Both the position numbers and the translations under genes were made by a program. A stretch of 41,248 nt of DNA from an uncultured bacterium (lineage in GTDB: Bacteria; Cyanobacteriota; Vampirovibrionia; Gastranaerophilales; Gastranaerophilaceae), in assembly GCA_947073645.1 (NCBI GenBank), contig CAMTMK010000017.1, forward strand, positions 1-41,248, written 5' to 3'. The notes beneath the pieces are model-generated. The model worked only from the letters and a program-made list of their open reading frames with translations, made no database searches and had not been told where the DNA came from. This document shows, piece by piece, positions 1 through 7,989 of the stretch (the stretch's first letter is position 1; each line of letters opens with the position of its first letter).

Positions 1-40
1 TAACTAAATTTCTAAATAATCCATTCTTTTGATTAAAATT

Positions 41-649
41 CTAAAAATCTTTCCAATATACAACATAATCATTTTTTAGAGTTATTGGTGGATTCTTTTC
101 TTCATTATAACCTGAAACACATTTTTGCCATTTTTTTATACCTTTATAAATTTTTATCTCATCTTCTAAAGAAAATTCATAATCTGTCTGAGCTGGATTT
201 AAAACTTTTTGCCAAGTTCTACTCTGATTAGTAATTGTAATAACATAACCAACTAAAAATTTATTTTCAGTTTCTTTAAAATATTCAATTCTTGAAATAT
301 CTTTTAGATGCCCATATTTCGTTAAATCATTTGCACTTTGGTCTTTTAACTTATAGTCAAAACCATTCCAACTATATTCAAATTTGCTTGTTTTATATTT
401 CAATTCTATAGGAATATAACCGCCACATTTATCAATCAATAGTAAATCAATATTACGATTTTTACCTGCATAATTTTTTAATGGATATTCAATGCATATA
501 TGAAAATCTTCTTGATATATTTCTTTTATTTTCCAAGCTAAGTAAAACTGAAATTCAAGTTCACTACAAAAAAGCGGATTTGTCTTTGATAATTCGTGCA
601 AAACTCTGTAAATATCAAATTTAGTTTTATTTATCGTATTTAACAACAT
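41..649 (-). CDS. PD-(D/E)XK nuclease-like protein of unknown role
   Basis: A 202-residue protein that I do not recognise as a named family. The middle has the arrangement expected of a PD-(D/E)XK nuclease fold: Asp68 in a hydrophobic strand (RNIDLLLID), then about 14 residues later Glu82-x-Lys84 in a second strand (PIELKYK), with an upstream Glu32 that could be the helix glutamate of the fold. There is no signal peptide or membrane segment. It is transcribed away from the XRE gene at 797, and the 147-bp gap between them carries repeated TTTACCT/AGGTAA motifs that may be operators. The next gene but one encodes a KAP NTPase. A nuclease-like protein, a regulator and a KAP NTPase next to a tRNA gene suggest an accessory or defence block. 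The fold call is moderate; substrate and role are unknown. Confidence 0.6.
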   Translation of the reverse strand: MLLNTINKTKFDIYRVLHELSKTNPLFCSELEFQFYLAWKIKEIYQEDFHICIEYPLKNYAGKNRNIDLLLIDKCGGYIPIELKYKTSKFEYSWNGFDYKLKDQSANDLTKYGHLKDISRIEYFKETENKFLVGYVITITNQSRTWQKVLNPAQTDYEFSLEDEIKIYKGIKKWQKCVSGYNEEKNPPITLKNDYVVYWKDF

Positions 650-663
650 TGTAACCTATATTT

Positions 664-742
664 AAGGTAAGTATTTTTACATAATTTACCTATCTTGTAA
701 TAAATTCTATCAATTAAGTAATTTTAAGTCAAATATTTACCT
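664..742. promoter_or_regulatory. Repeated TTTACCT/AGGTAA sites, possible XRE operators
   Basis: The divergent intergenic region between the nuclease-like gene and the XRE gene contains AAGGTAA at 664-670, TTTACCTA at 685-692 and TTTACCT at 736-742. The first two form an inverted repeat. Such sites in a divergent promoter next to an XRE gene are typical operator positions. Binding by the neighbouring regulator is inferred, not shown. Confidence 0.4.
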
Positions 743-796
743 CATTTTCCATTCTGAATTGCCACAATACTTAATAAAATTGAAAGAGAGGTTTAT

Positions 797-1117
797 ATGA
801 ATATTAAAAATTTGTTCGGACGAAAAATTAAAGAGTATCGCAAGAAAAGAAATCTAACACAAGCACAACTCGCAGAACTTGTGAATGTAGATGATAAACA
901 TATAAGCTGTATTGAAAGTGGTAAAAACTTTCCGTCTGCAGATTTGATAGAAAGGCTTGCAACATCTTTGAATATTGAGCCTAAAGATTTATTTGAATTT
1001 TATTACCTGCAAGAAGTCGCTGACCTGAAATCAGATTTAATCTTAATGCTTGATAAGCTAAATCAAGAAGAATTATCGCTTGCACATAAATATGTGCGAA
1101 CATTTTTGTTAAAATAA
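797..1117 (+). CDS. XRE-family (Cro/CI-type) transcriptional regulator
   Basis: A 106-residue protein with an N-terminal helix-turn-helix of the XRE family at about residues 6-62. The pattern is LTQAQLAELVNVDDKHISCIESGKNFPSADLI-like, split here as LTQAQLAELV, then HISCIESGK, then a LATSLNIEPKDLF tail. The remaining 40 residues are probably a short dimerisation region. The start is supported by the upstream AAAGAGAGG Shine-Dalgarno sequence. The gene is divergent from the nuclease-like gene, ends flush against the convergent KAP NTPase gene, and probably regulates the divergent promoter through the TTTACCT motifs. DNA-binding family call is firm; target is inferred. Confidence 0.85.
   Translation: MNIKNLFGRKIKEYRKKRNLTQAQLAELVNVDDKHISCIESGKNFPSADLIERLATSLNIEPKDLFEFYYLQEVADLKSDLILMLDKLNQEELSLAHKYVRTFLLK
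1080..1106 (+). terminator. Weak terminator-like hairpin at the end of the XRE gene
   Basis: GCACATA (1082-1088) and TATGTGC (1091-1097) form a perfect 7-bp stem with a 2-nt centre inside the last codons of the XRE gene. A TTTTT run follows after a 4-nt gap. The very short loop and the gap make this a weak call. Confidence 0.3.
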
Positions 1118-2644
1118 TTATAAGTTTGTTACCTGATAAAGAACTTCAGGATTATTTATAATGTTTTGATAAGTAGATTCTCGATAATTATCATTATCAT
1201 CAGAGCCATACTTAGCTTGATACGATTTAATAACATCATTCTGTTCAACAATAGAATCTTCAATATCTTTTAATCTATCTAGAACTTCTTTGCAATCTCT
1301 ATAATATGATTTAACAGCAACCATATCTTTTTTTAAATTTGCAAAATATGTATCTATACCATTATAATTTTGCAGACTACTCTCTAATTGACGATATTTA
1401 TTATAAAAATTATAATATGGATCAATCTGTAATCTTTGATTCTGACTATTGAATGGATGATAGTTTAATGCTTTTATTTGTCTCATTTTATTTAAGAACA
1501 CTGCTAGAGTAATAATTGAATCTTTACCATTTTTACGAGATTGGCTAGTAAAATGTTCCTTGTAAAAACAATGTTCGATTGGTAACGGATATTTAAAATT
1601 ATAATCTTTATCTACATTTTTATATGCCATAATACATGCTAACCATTGAGCACGAATAGGCTCATAAAAATTATTACAAATTCTTGCAAGTTCTATTGAA
1701 AAATCTTTTAATTCTCTAACTGTTAAACAGGAATGGAAAGAATATGCAGCAAACCAATTTCTTAATAAAGTAATACTATTATAAATATTTTCACATTCCG
1801 ATAATAATCCTTTATTTAATGCTTCTGTTAAACGCGTATTTGTTAAATATTGATTTACAATATATAAGTAATCACTTTCAATAGGTCTTTTTAAAACTCT
1901 TTCATCATTAAAAAACTTTTGAAAATAATTTTCCCGACAGTTTCTGTTTCTATTATCAATACCATACAAAGACTTAATACAATCATTTAAAGCATCTTTA
2001 TTAGTTGGCAATATTACAAAAAGACCTTCTATTTCAAAAAAATGTTTTATACATTCTAATGTTTTCATTGCATAATCAGGACGACAGCGGTCTAGTTCAT
2101 CAACAATAAGAATAAGTTTTCTTTTAGGAATTTTATTTATAAAAGAAGTTAGTTGTTTTCTAAATTCAACAATAGGGTCTGTATCTGCTTTGAATGCACT
2201 TATAAGTTTTTCTGATGAGATATTAAAGCCAATTCCTGTAGAAAATGTTATAGATTCTGCAAGCTTTTCTGTTATTTCAAATAGTCTTGTGGCATTAGCT
2301 ATATATTTTTTAGTTGTGAATTTATTATGTATATAATTTAATATAACTTTTGAAAAAGCTAAAAAGGGTTCTTGCATATAATCATTTTCCCAAACACTAA
2401 AATATATTACATCATATCTATTATTTCTTAAGTATTGAGTAAATCTTGTACTAAAAAAAGTTTTTCCCATTCCATAATCTGCTGCCAATAATAAAGAATG
2501 GGGTGTTTCTTTAGTATCAATATCATTCTTTAAGGCTTTTGCAAAATCTTTTGTACTTTCAAAGCAGTCTAAAAATGGGTTCTTTTTATATTTTACAAAA
2601 TCTTCATCTTCTAATTTAAAAATATTTGCTTTATCTAATCCCAT
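1118..2644 (-). CDS. KAP-family P-loop NTPase
   Basis: A 508-residue protein with the features of the KAP P-loop NTPases. The start FLDCFESTKDFAKAL is followed by a Walker A motif, A55-DYGM-GKT62, and a Walker B strand, LILIV-D182-ELDRCRPDYAM, where ELDRCRP is very typical of KAP proteins. A sensor-like ILPTNKDAL follows at 211-219. Many KAP NTPases carry membrane segments inserted in the domain; I see none, so this one is probably soluble. The C-terminal 150 residues are polar and look helical. I chose the ATG at 2644 over an upstream TTG because AAGGA lies about nine bases before it. KAP NTPases occur in plasmid-, phage- and defence-related settings; the neighbours here fit that. The exact function is unknown. 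Confidence 0.85.
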   Translation of the reverse strand: MGLDKANIFKLEDEDFVKYKKNPFLDCFESTKDFAKALKNDIDTKETPHSLLLAADYGMGKTFFSTRFTQYLRNNRYDVIYFSVWENDYMQEPFLAFSKVILNYIHNKFTTKKYIANATRLFEITEKLAESITFSTGIGFNISSEKLISAFKADTDPIVEFRKQLTSFINKIPKRKLILIVDELDRCRPDYAMKTLECIKHFFEIEGLFVILPTNKDALNDCIKSLYGIDNRNRNCRENYFQKFFNDERVLKRPIESDYLYIVNQYLTNTRLTEALNKGLLSECENIYNSITLLRNWFAAYSFHSCLTVRELKDFSIELARICNNFYEPIRAQWLACIMAYKNVDKDYNFKYPLPIEHCFYKEHFTSQSRKNGKDSIITLAVFLNKMRQIKALNYHPFNSQNQRLQIDPYYNFYNKYRQLESSLQNYNGIDTYFANLKKDMVAVKSYYRDCKEVLDRLKDIEDSIVEQNDVIKSYQAKYGSDDNDNYRESTYQNIINNPEVLYQVTNL

Positions 2645-2650
2645 AATCAA

Positions 2651-2950
2651 AATTCCTTATAACAATAATATCATAAAAATTCTATGTATTTATACCTCAC
2701 ACCACTAAAACATTTCATCATTCGCCGATAAGGGCGGTCTTTGAATTTGTTTGGGTTGGGGTTTTTCAAACCGAGAAAAATCTCACAGCCGAAAATTTGC
2801 ATCCGCTACCAAGAAACCTTTTGAAAACGTGAGAGGGGCTGTATGGGGTGAATTTTTAAAATCGTTACATTACTTATTCGTTTGTAACTCTCTTTGGGCA
2901 ATGTTTTTCAAGTTTTTAATTTTATTGTGTTGCTAAATGTGTTGTTTTCA
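2651..2950. other. Gene-free stretch between the accessory block and the tRNA
   Basis: About 300 bases before the tRNA terminator hold no gene I can support. A 61-codon frame at 2751-2936 has no Shine-Dalgarno sequence and no recognisable motif. The middle part (about 2725-2850) is visibly richer in G and C than the KAP gene beside it. It may be a remnant or a dispersed repeat, but there is no second copy in the window. Confidence 0.4.
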
Positions 2951-2956
2951 TTAAAA

Positions 2957-2989
2957 AAGTGACTTCCAGAAAATCTCTAAAAGTCACTT
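2957..2989 (-). terminator. Rho-independent terminator of the initiator tRNA gene
   Basis: AAGTGACTT (2957-2965) and AAGTCACTT (2981-2989) form a perfect 9-bp stem. On the minus strand the stem is followed by a T run (complement of the A run at 2953-2958). It sits just after the tRNA 3' end. Confidence 0.85.
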
Positions 2990-2997
2990 ATATCAAT

Positions 2998-3074
<77 letters not shown>

Positions 3075-3141
3075 TTATTTGATTTTATCCGCAATTTATT
3101 ATAGAATGCTAAAAAACAAAAATCAAGTGTTTTTTATAAAT

Positions 3142-3176
3142 AAAAAAACGGACACTTACAAAGTGCCCGTTTTTTT
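3142..3176 (-). terminator. Terminator of the haemagglutinin-like gene
   Basis: CGGACACTT and AAGTGCCCG pair around an ACA loop, with one G-U wobble on the minus strand, flanked by A and T runs of seven. It lies 13 nt after the stop codon of the 3189-5792 gene. Confidence 0.9.
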
Positions 3177-3188
3177 ATTTAGTATATC

Positions 3189-5792
3189 TTATTGTTTTAG
3201 TGATTCACGGAAGTTGTTTTTGTATTTATCTGCAACTGTTGCTTTTTCAGAACCTTTATTTACGATTTTTACATCGCCTTGAAGATTTGCTGCATCAGTT
3301 ACTGTTAAGTTTCTTCCTGTGTTAAGAATTACTGCAGGTGCTGCATTAATTGCGCCTGTTACATTCATATCACCAACTTTATTGTAAATTTCAGCTTGGT
3401 TATTTGAAGTCATTGAACCTTCGTAGTTTAAGCCGTTTTGACCGGTGATATTTTTTATTAAGATTGTACCGCCATTGTTCGCATCTGCTTGGAATGTTGA
3501 TTTAACATCGATACCATCACCTTCTGCTCTTGATGCTGCGTAAGTCATATCTGTACCGGTGTTGTGAATTTTACCGCCAAGGATTAAGTTACCTTCGTTG
3601 CCGAGGACATTTAATCTGCCGTTGTGAGTAATTTCGCCGTTTACAGTCATATCACCTGAGCCGTTATTTTTGATATTGATGTCGCGTCCGTTAATAGTAG
3701 CGTTTACAGTCATTGAGTTTCCGCCTTGAGCTGTAGAAGCTTTATCTTCAGATGCTGCTCTGTTGATGATACCGATTGTTTTATTACCGTTTTGAGTAAT
3801 AGTACCGGCAACATTCATATTACCAGTGTAGTTGTTAATAGCAATTTCTCCATCGTTAGCAACTTCACCATTCAAATTCATGCCAGCTCCATTCAATGCT
3901 CCTGAACCATTGTGTTTAATTGCAAGGTTACCTGCTTCATTAATAATATGGCTGTCAGTACCGGTTGTAATACCAGTAGAAGCTGCTCTTGATAATACAT
4001 ACAAGTTACCTGCTCCAGTGTTATTTAATGTGCCGTTAATTGTTGCGTGACCAGCATCGTTATATACATATAGGTTGCCAAGTTCATTATTAACCGTTCC
4101 GTTTACTGTTAAACCATTAGCACCGGTTGAGTTAACAATTTTAATTTTACCTTCGTTATTAACAGTACCGCCAATTGTTAAGCCTGTACCGTTATCTTTG
4201 TTGATAATACCGATATTGCCTATGTTATTGATTGTTCCGTTAACAACAGCTGCACCTGCAAGGTTATTGATAGCAACTTCGCCTTCATTTGTGATAGTTC
4301 CGTTAAGTTCCATGCCGCCTGTAGCTTCATTTTTAACTGCTACGTTACCATTACCGTTTGTAAGTGTACTTCCTGCTGTTGTAGTTAATTTACCTGTACC
4401 TTGGTTGTAAACAGCTATATTGCCGTCTTCAACATTGATAGCTCCGCTTAGAGTAGCATTACCGGCTTTATTATGAACTAAAACTCCTTCATCTGCTTTA
4501 ACTGTTCCGCCGATTTCCATGCCTTGAGCGCCTGAGTTTCTTAAAGAAACTGACTCTTTGGCATAAGCTTTACCTGTGAATGTAAGTTTACCATTTTCGT
4601 TAACAATTCTTACAGTATCAGTTTCATTAGCAGTATTGCCGATAGTACCTGTAATGTTCATACCGCCATTGCCGGAGTTAACTATATCAGTTTTGCCCTG
4701 AGCTACTGCAGTGCCAGCGAAATTTAAAGCTCCGCCTTTGTTTACAACTTCAATGTTTTTGTCACTTGTAATGTTAGCATTGGTTTGTACATCAATGCCA
4801 CCTTTACTTGATAAGGATAAATTAGCATTTTTATTTGTTAGTTTACCTGCAACAGTAAGTGCACTTGCAGTGTTGTTGTTATAAACATTCAATTTGCCGT
4901 TTGTTGCAACAACTCCGCCTACTTGCAAGCCGTTAGAACCGTGATTTGTGATAGCAGTTTCAGTGTTGCCCAGGTTAGCAATTTTACCTGTAATATTGAT
5001 TCCGCCTTTGTTTGTAGCAGAAACGTCTGCACCTGATTTAATAACTATACGACCTGCATCGTCAGCAATCATGCTTGAAGCAGCTTTAATAGTACCGTCT
5101 GTATTAACCAAGTTGTTAAATAAAGCTTCTGCTTGGCTTAATGTTGTAAATTTATCGGTTCCTGCATAACCGTTAACAATTGTTCCTGAAATATCAACTT
5201 GAGAACCGCGGATATCTAAGCCTACGCCTGAACCGTTTTCACCCATACCTCTTGTAAGGATTTTACCTTGAATTTCAACAGGAGCATTACCGCCGTCATT
5301 CATGCCTGCACCGTTTCTCAATTGAGAAATATTGCTGATTACATCAAATTTTGCATTATTGTAATCTTCTCTTAATGCGTTAAATTTATCTTCTGTAGGA
5401 GTAACAACTGATAATGTGCCAACGTTTAATACACCGGATGCACCAACAACCATACCTTTAGGTGAAATAAATACGGCATGACCGTTATGGAAAGCTCCGT
5501 CACGTACTGTGTTTACAATACCGTTAATATCAACTTTGTTGTTTACAAGGTTGATGAATGTATTTAGTGCTCTTTGATCACCATTTTGAGCGCGATAAAT
5601 CAAGTTAGCAATGTCACCTTTACTTAGTTCAAAGTTGTTATAATGTCTGAACCCGACATCACCATTAACCTGCGCTGCATAAATATCGTAAACGTTGCCG
5701 TTACCTGCTACGCCAGAAATGTCTGTTGCATTTGCAGCGGAAACAGATAGTAAGGCAACTAACGTTGCAGCAATCAATTGTTTTTTGTTCAT
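3189..5792 (-). CDS. Secreted filamentous haemagglutinin-like beta-helix exoprotein
   Basis: An 867-residue secreted protein. Residues 1-22 are a signal peptide (MNKKQLIAATLVALLSVSA, cleavage after ANA). Residues about 30-135 resemble the haemagglutination / two-partner-secretion domain: a VGFRHYNNFELSKGD segment, then the diagnostic FISPKGMVVGASGVLNVGTL, comparable with the NPNGIxFG...LNVG motif of TpsA proteins. The rest is a long run of degenerate repeats of about 20 residues with the theme NGTVNNEG-x-I-x-I-x-N, as expected of a right-handed beta-helix. Known TpsA proteins are exported by a TpsB outer-membrane pore; none is encoded in the window. At 867 residues it is short for the family. 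AAAAGGAG precedes the ATG, and a TATAAT box lies on the minus strand at 5840-5845. Probably a surface adhesin; partner and ligand are unknown. Confidence 0.8.
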   Translation of the reverse strand: MNKKQLIAATLVALLSVSAANATDISGVAGNGNVYDIYAAQVNGDVGFRHYNNFELSKGDIANLIYRAQNGDQRALNTFINLVNNKVDINGIVNTVRDGAFHNGHAVFISPKGMVVGASGVLNVGTLSVVTPTEDKFNALREDYNNAKFDVISNISQLRNGAGMNDGGNAPVEIQGKILTRGMGENGSGVGLDIRGSQVDISGTIVNGYAGTDKFTTLSQAEALFNNLVNTDGTIKAASSMIADDAGRIVIKSGADVSATNKGGINITGKIANLGNTETAITNHGSNGLQVGGVVATNGKLNVYNNNTASALTVAGKLTNKNANLSLSSKGGIDVQTNANITSDKNIEVVNKGGALNFAGTAVAQGKTDIVNSGNGGMNITGTIGNTANETDTVRIVNENGKLTFTGKAYAKESVSLRNSGAQGMEIGGTVKADEGVLVHNKAGNATLSGAINVEDGNIAVYNQGTGKLTTTAGSTLTNGNGNVAVKNEATGGMELNGTITNEGEVAINNLAGAAVVNGTINNIGNIGIINKDNGTGLTIGGTVNNEGKIKIVNSTGANGLTVNGTVNNELGNLYVYNDAGHATINGTLNNTGAGNLYVLSRAASTGITTGTDSHIINEAGNLAIKHNGSGALNGAGMNLNGEVANDGEIAINNYTGNMNVAGTITQNGNKTIGIINRAASEDKASTAQGGNSMTVNATINGRDINIKNNGSGDMTVNGEITHNGRLNVLGNEGNLILGGKIHNTGTDMTYAASRAEGDGIDVKSTFQADANNGGTILIKNITGQNGLNYEGSMTSNNQAEIYNKVGDMNVTGAINAAPAVILNTGRNLTVTDAANLQGDVKIVNKGSEKATVADKYKNNFRESLKQ

Positions 5793-6027
5793 AAGATATA
5801 CTCCTTTTGTTAGTATTTTTCTTCACATTCTATTGTAAAATTATAAAGGGCAGAATAAAACATTTTTTGCCATTTTGTTACGAAATATTAATCAAATTTA
5901 TAACATAATTCTCCTTATTTTTTTGCATTTAGCATGAGCTAAAGCATGATATTGCACATATTATATATAACGTATATATCTTGTGTAAAATTTACTGATT
6001 TCAAATTATTTTTACAATTCTTAACTT

Positions 6028-6549
6028 TTAGCCTTTAAATACACCCCAAGCCTTGATTATATCACGTTGATATTTTATTAAGTAATATTCACCTTTTGGA
6101 TTGTATTCAATTTCGGCTTCCATATAAATTTTGGGTTCATCTGCTGGCATGCCGGCTTTTGCACGTTTTTTGTTTGTATTTTCACGAGCTTTTGCTTCTT
6201 TTTTTTGTTGTTTTTTAACTGTTTTATTATTTTGTCTGGTTTGTTCTGTTGCGTCTTCTTCTATTTTTATTACGGGAATTATGGCACGCGGGATTTTTGA
6301 CTGCATCAGAACAAGGAATTCCCTGTTATCTGATAATGCAAGTTCGTAGTAACCTGGGTTAATAACACCTCCATCATTATCATAAAGCGGGTCAGGAATT
6401 ATTATTGTAGGATAATCAGAATCTTTTAAAGCATATTTAAATATTGCCTGCGAACCTAAAAAGTAATTTGATGTTTCTTGCGGTTCTTGCGGGTATGGTC
6501 TTATATTAGGATGAGTTAAAACGTTTTCGACAAATATTCCTTCAAGCAT
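6028..6549 (-). CDS. Unknown basic protein encoded directly after rnpA
   Basis: A 173-residue protein that I do not recognise. It begins only two bases after the rnpA stop codon, so it is almost certainly co-transcribed with rpmH and rnpA. There is no signal peptide or membrane segment. Residues 1-95 look globular, with hydrophobic segments such as YPTIIIPDPLYD and REFLVLMQSKIPRAIIPVIKI. Residues about 105-135 are a Lys/Arg/Gln-rich, probably unstructured linker. The last 35 residues (EAEIEYNPKGEYYLIKYQ) could be two beta strands. In most bacteria yidD and yidC follow rnpA; this protein resembles neither. The position hints at a link to RNA or ribosomes, but no function can be assigned. Confidence 0.8.
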   Translation of the reverse strand: MLEGIFVENVLTHPNIRPYPQEPQETSNYFLGSQAIFKYALKDSDYPTIIIPDPLYDNDGGVINPGYYELALSDNREFLVLMQSKIPRAIIPVIKIEEDATEQTRQNNKTVKKQQKKEAKARENTNKKRAKAGMPADEPKIYMEAEIEYNPKGEYYLIKYQRDIIKAWGVFKG

Positions 6550-6551
6550 GA

Positions 6552-6905
6552 TTATAACCTTTGTATTAATGTTTTAATTATATTTTGCATTTCGGCAAAG
6601 TTTTTATCAAGGGCATGATCTCCGCCTACAAATATTAATGACATGTAATTTTGAGAATTATAAAGGTTATTTTCTTTTAATAAAAGTCTGTAACTCTCAC
6701 GCATGAGTCTTTTTAATCTATTTCTTTTTACAGCGCGTTTATGAGTTTTTTTACTAACGACAAAACCGACACGAGTATCTGTGTCGGCATCTTTTTTTAA
6801 TATTCCTGCAAACAAAGTTACTCCGCCCAAGTGGGTGGAGTTCTTAACTCTGTATGTCGCATTAAAAGCGGATTTGTTTTTTAATCTGTATTGCTTAGGT
6901 AACAT
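6552..6905 (-). CDS. rnpA: Ribonuclease P protein component
   Basis: A 117-residue basic protein, the protein subunit that helps RNase P RNA bind and cut the 5' leader of pre-tRNAs. The family signature is clear: VGFVVSKKTHKRAVKRNRLKR followed by LMRESYR, the RNR motif that contacts RNA. An N-terminal LKNKSAFNATYR segment also matches the family. Length is normal. It lies 21 nt after rpmH, the near-universal bacterial order, with AAAGGCGG as the Shine-Dalgarno sequence before the ATG at 6905. Confidence 0.96.
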   Translation of the reverse strand: MLPKQYRLKNKSAFNATYRVKNSTHLGGVTLFAGILKKDADTDTRVGFVVSKKTHKRAVKRNRLKRLMRESYRLLLKENNLYNSQNYMSLIFVGGDHALDKNFAEMQNIIKTLIQRL

Positions 6906-6926
6906 TATCCGCCTTTCGGATATCCG

Positions 6927-7079
6927 TTACGCTCTTTTAGAGCCTGTGATAGCTAATTTATGACGACCTTTAGCACGACGTCTGTTCAAAACTTCTTGTC
7001 CGCCCGGGGTAGCCATTCTTGCTCTAAATCCGCTTACGCGTTGTCTTTTAATTTTTGTTCCTTCTAGTGTACGTCTCAT
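6927..7079 (-). CDS. rpmH: 50S ribosomal protein L34
   Basis: A 50-codon gene, [20 protein letters not shown] followed by [20 protein letters not shown] and [10 protein letters not shown]. The [15 protein letters not shown] and LxRRRAKGRxxL motifs are diagnostic of L34, a small basic protein of the large ribosomal subunit. It is a few residues longer than the usual 44-47. The ATG is at 7079 and the stop at 6927. AAGGAAATT upstream serves as ribosome binding site, and a TATAAT box lies on the minus strand at 7097-7102. It heads the rpmH - rnpA - unknown gene unit and diverges from proC. Confidence 0.97.
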   Translation of the reverse strand: MRRTLEGTKIKRQRVSGFRARMATPGGQEVLNRRRAKGRHKLAITGSKRA

Positions 7080-7176
7080 TTTTAATTTCCTTTTATATTA
7101 TATTTTTGTCGTATAATTTTAATGTAAATTAAAAAAACTTATTAGTCAACAGATTTAGAGAGGCAGGTTAAATAAT

Positions 7177-7989
7177 ATGAACAAAAAATGTAAAATTGGT
7201 TTCATCGGATGTGGTAAAATGGCAAGCGCAATCATTAAAGGAGTTGTTTCTTCGGGATTTTTGCCTGCTGAAAATCTTAAAGGTTCAGAAATTAACAATG
7301 AGATTGCGGAACTTGCAAAACAAAGACTTGGTATCGATGTAATCACTGATAATAAAGAACTTGCGCGTTGCAGTGACATTATTTTTGTTGCGACTAAACC
7401 GAATTATGCATCTGCTGTTTTAGAAGAAATTAAGGATGAAATAAATACTGATAAATTGATTGTTTCAATTTGTGCGGGTGTTTCTACGGAAAAAATCGAA
7501 AAAATTATAGGCAAACAAAGAGTAGTACGTGTAATGCCAAATACTCCGGCTATGGTTTTAGAGGGAATGAGCGGGGTTTGCAAAGGGGCTTATGCGTTTG
7601 AAGATGATGCCCAATTTGTTGTTGAATTACTTTCTAATATCGGTAAAGCAATTGAAGTTACGGAAGAGCAAATTGATATCGTGACTGCAATTTCAGGTTC
7701 TGGACCTGCGTTTTTCTATAAAGTTATGGAAGATATGGCTCGTGCGGGAGAAAAACTTGGATTGGATTATGAAAAATCTTTGCAGTTGGCTGTTCAAACA
7801 GCAATAGGTTCTGCAAAAATGGTTACTAAAAGAGGTGAAGTTCCCGTACAAACTTTGATTGATAATGTTGCAACAAAAGGCGGATGTACATTTGTAGGAA
7901 TTACGGTTATGAACGAGGAAAACTCTGAAAAGCTTTTCTATGATGTAATTGAGCAAACTGCAAAAAAAGCTAATGAGCTAGGGAAATGA
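7177..7989 (+). CDS. proC: Pyrroline-5-carboxylate reductase
   Basis: A 270-residue enzyme for the last step of proline synthesis, reducing 1-pyrroline-5-carboxylate with NAD(P)H. The Rossmann dinucleotide motif IGFIGCGKMASAIIKG is at residues 7-22. RVMPNTPAMVLEGMSG and the C-terminal dimerisation signature AISGSGPAFFYKVMEDMARAG follow in order. Length is normal. AGAGAGGCAGG precedes the start codon, and TATAAT at 7112-7117 is a probable -10 box without a good -35. It is a single gene divergent from rpmH, and its last 20 bases overlap the convergent Fe-S protein gene. Confidence 0.97.
   Translation: MNKKCKIGFIGCGKMASAIIKGVVSSGFLPAENLKGSEINNEIAELAKQRLGIDVITDNKELARCSDIIFVATKPNYASAVLEEIKDEINTDKLIVSICAGVSTEKIEKIIGKQRVVRVMPNTPAMVLEGMSGVCKGAYAFEDDAQFVVELLSNIGKAIEVTEEQIDIVTAISGSGPAFFYKVMEDMARAGEKLGLDYEKSLQLAVQTAIGSAKMVTKRGEVPVQTLIDNVATKGGCTFVGITVMNEENSEKLFYDVIEQTAKKANELGK

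Noticed and set aside
2751..2936. A 61-codon plus-strand frame before the tRNA
   Set aside because: No Shine-Dalgarno sequence, no recognisable motif and odd composition. I describe the stretch as gene-free instead.
3832..5169. Several open frames on the plus strand inside the haemagglutinin-like gene
   Set aside because: They are antisense shadows of the repetitive beta-helix gene and have no ribosome sites.
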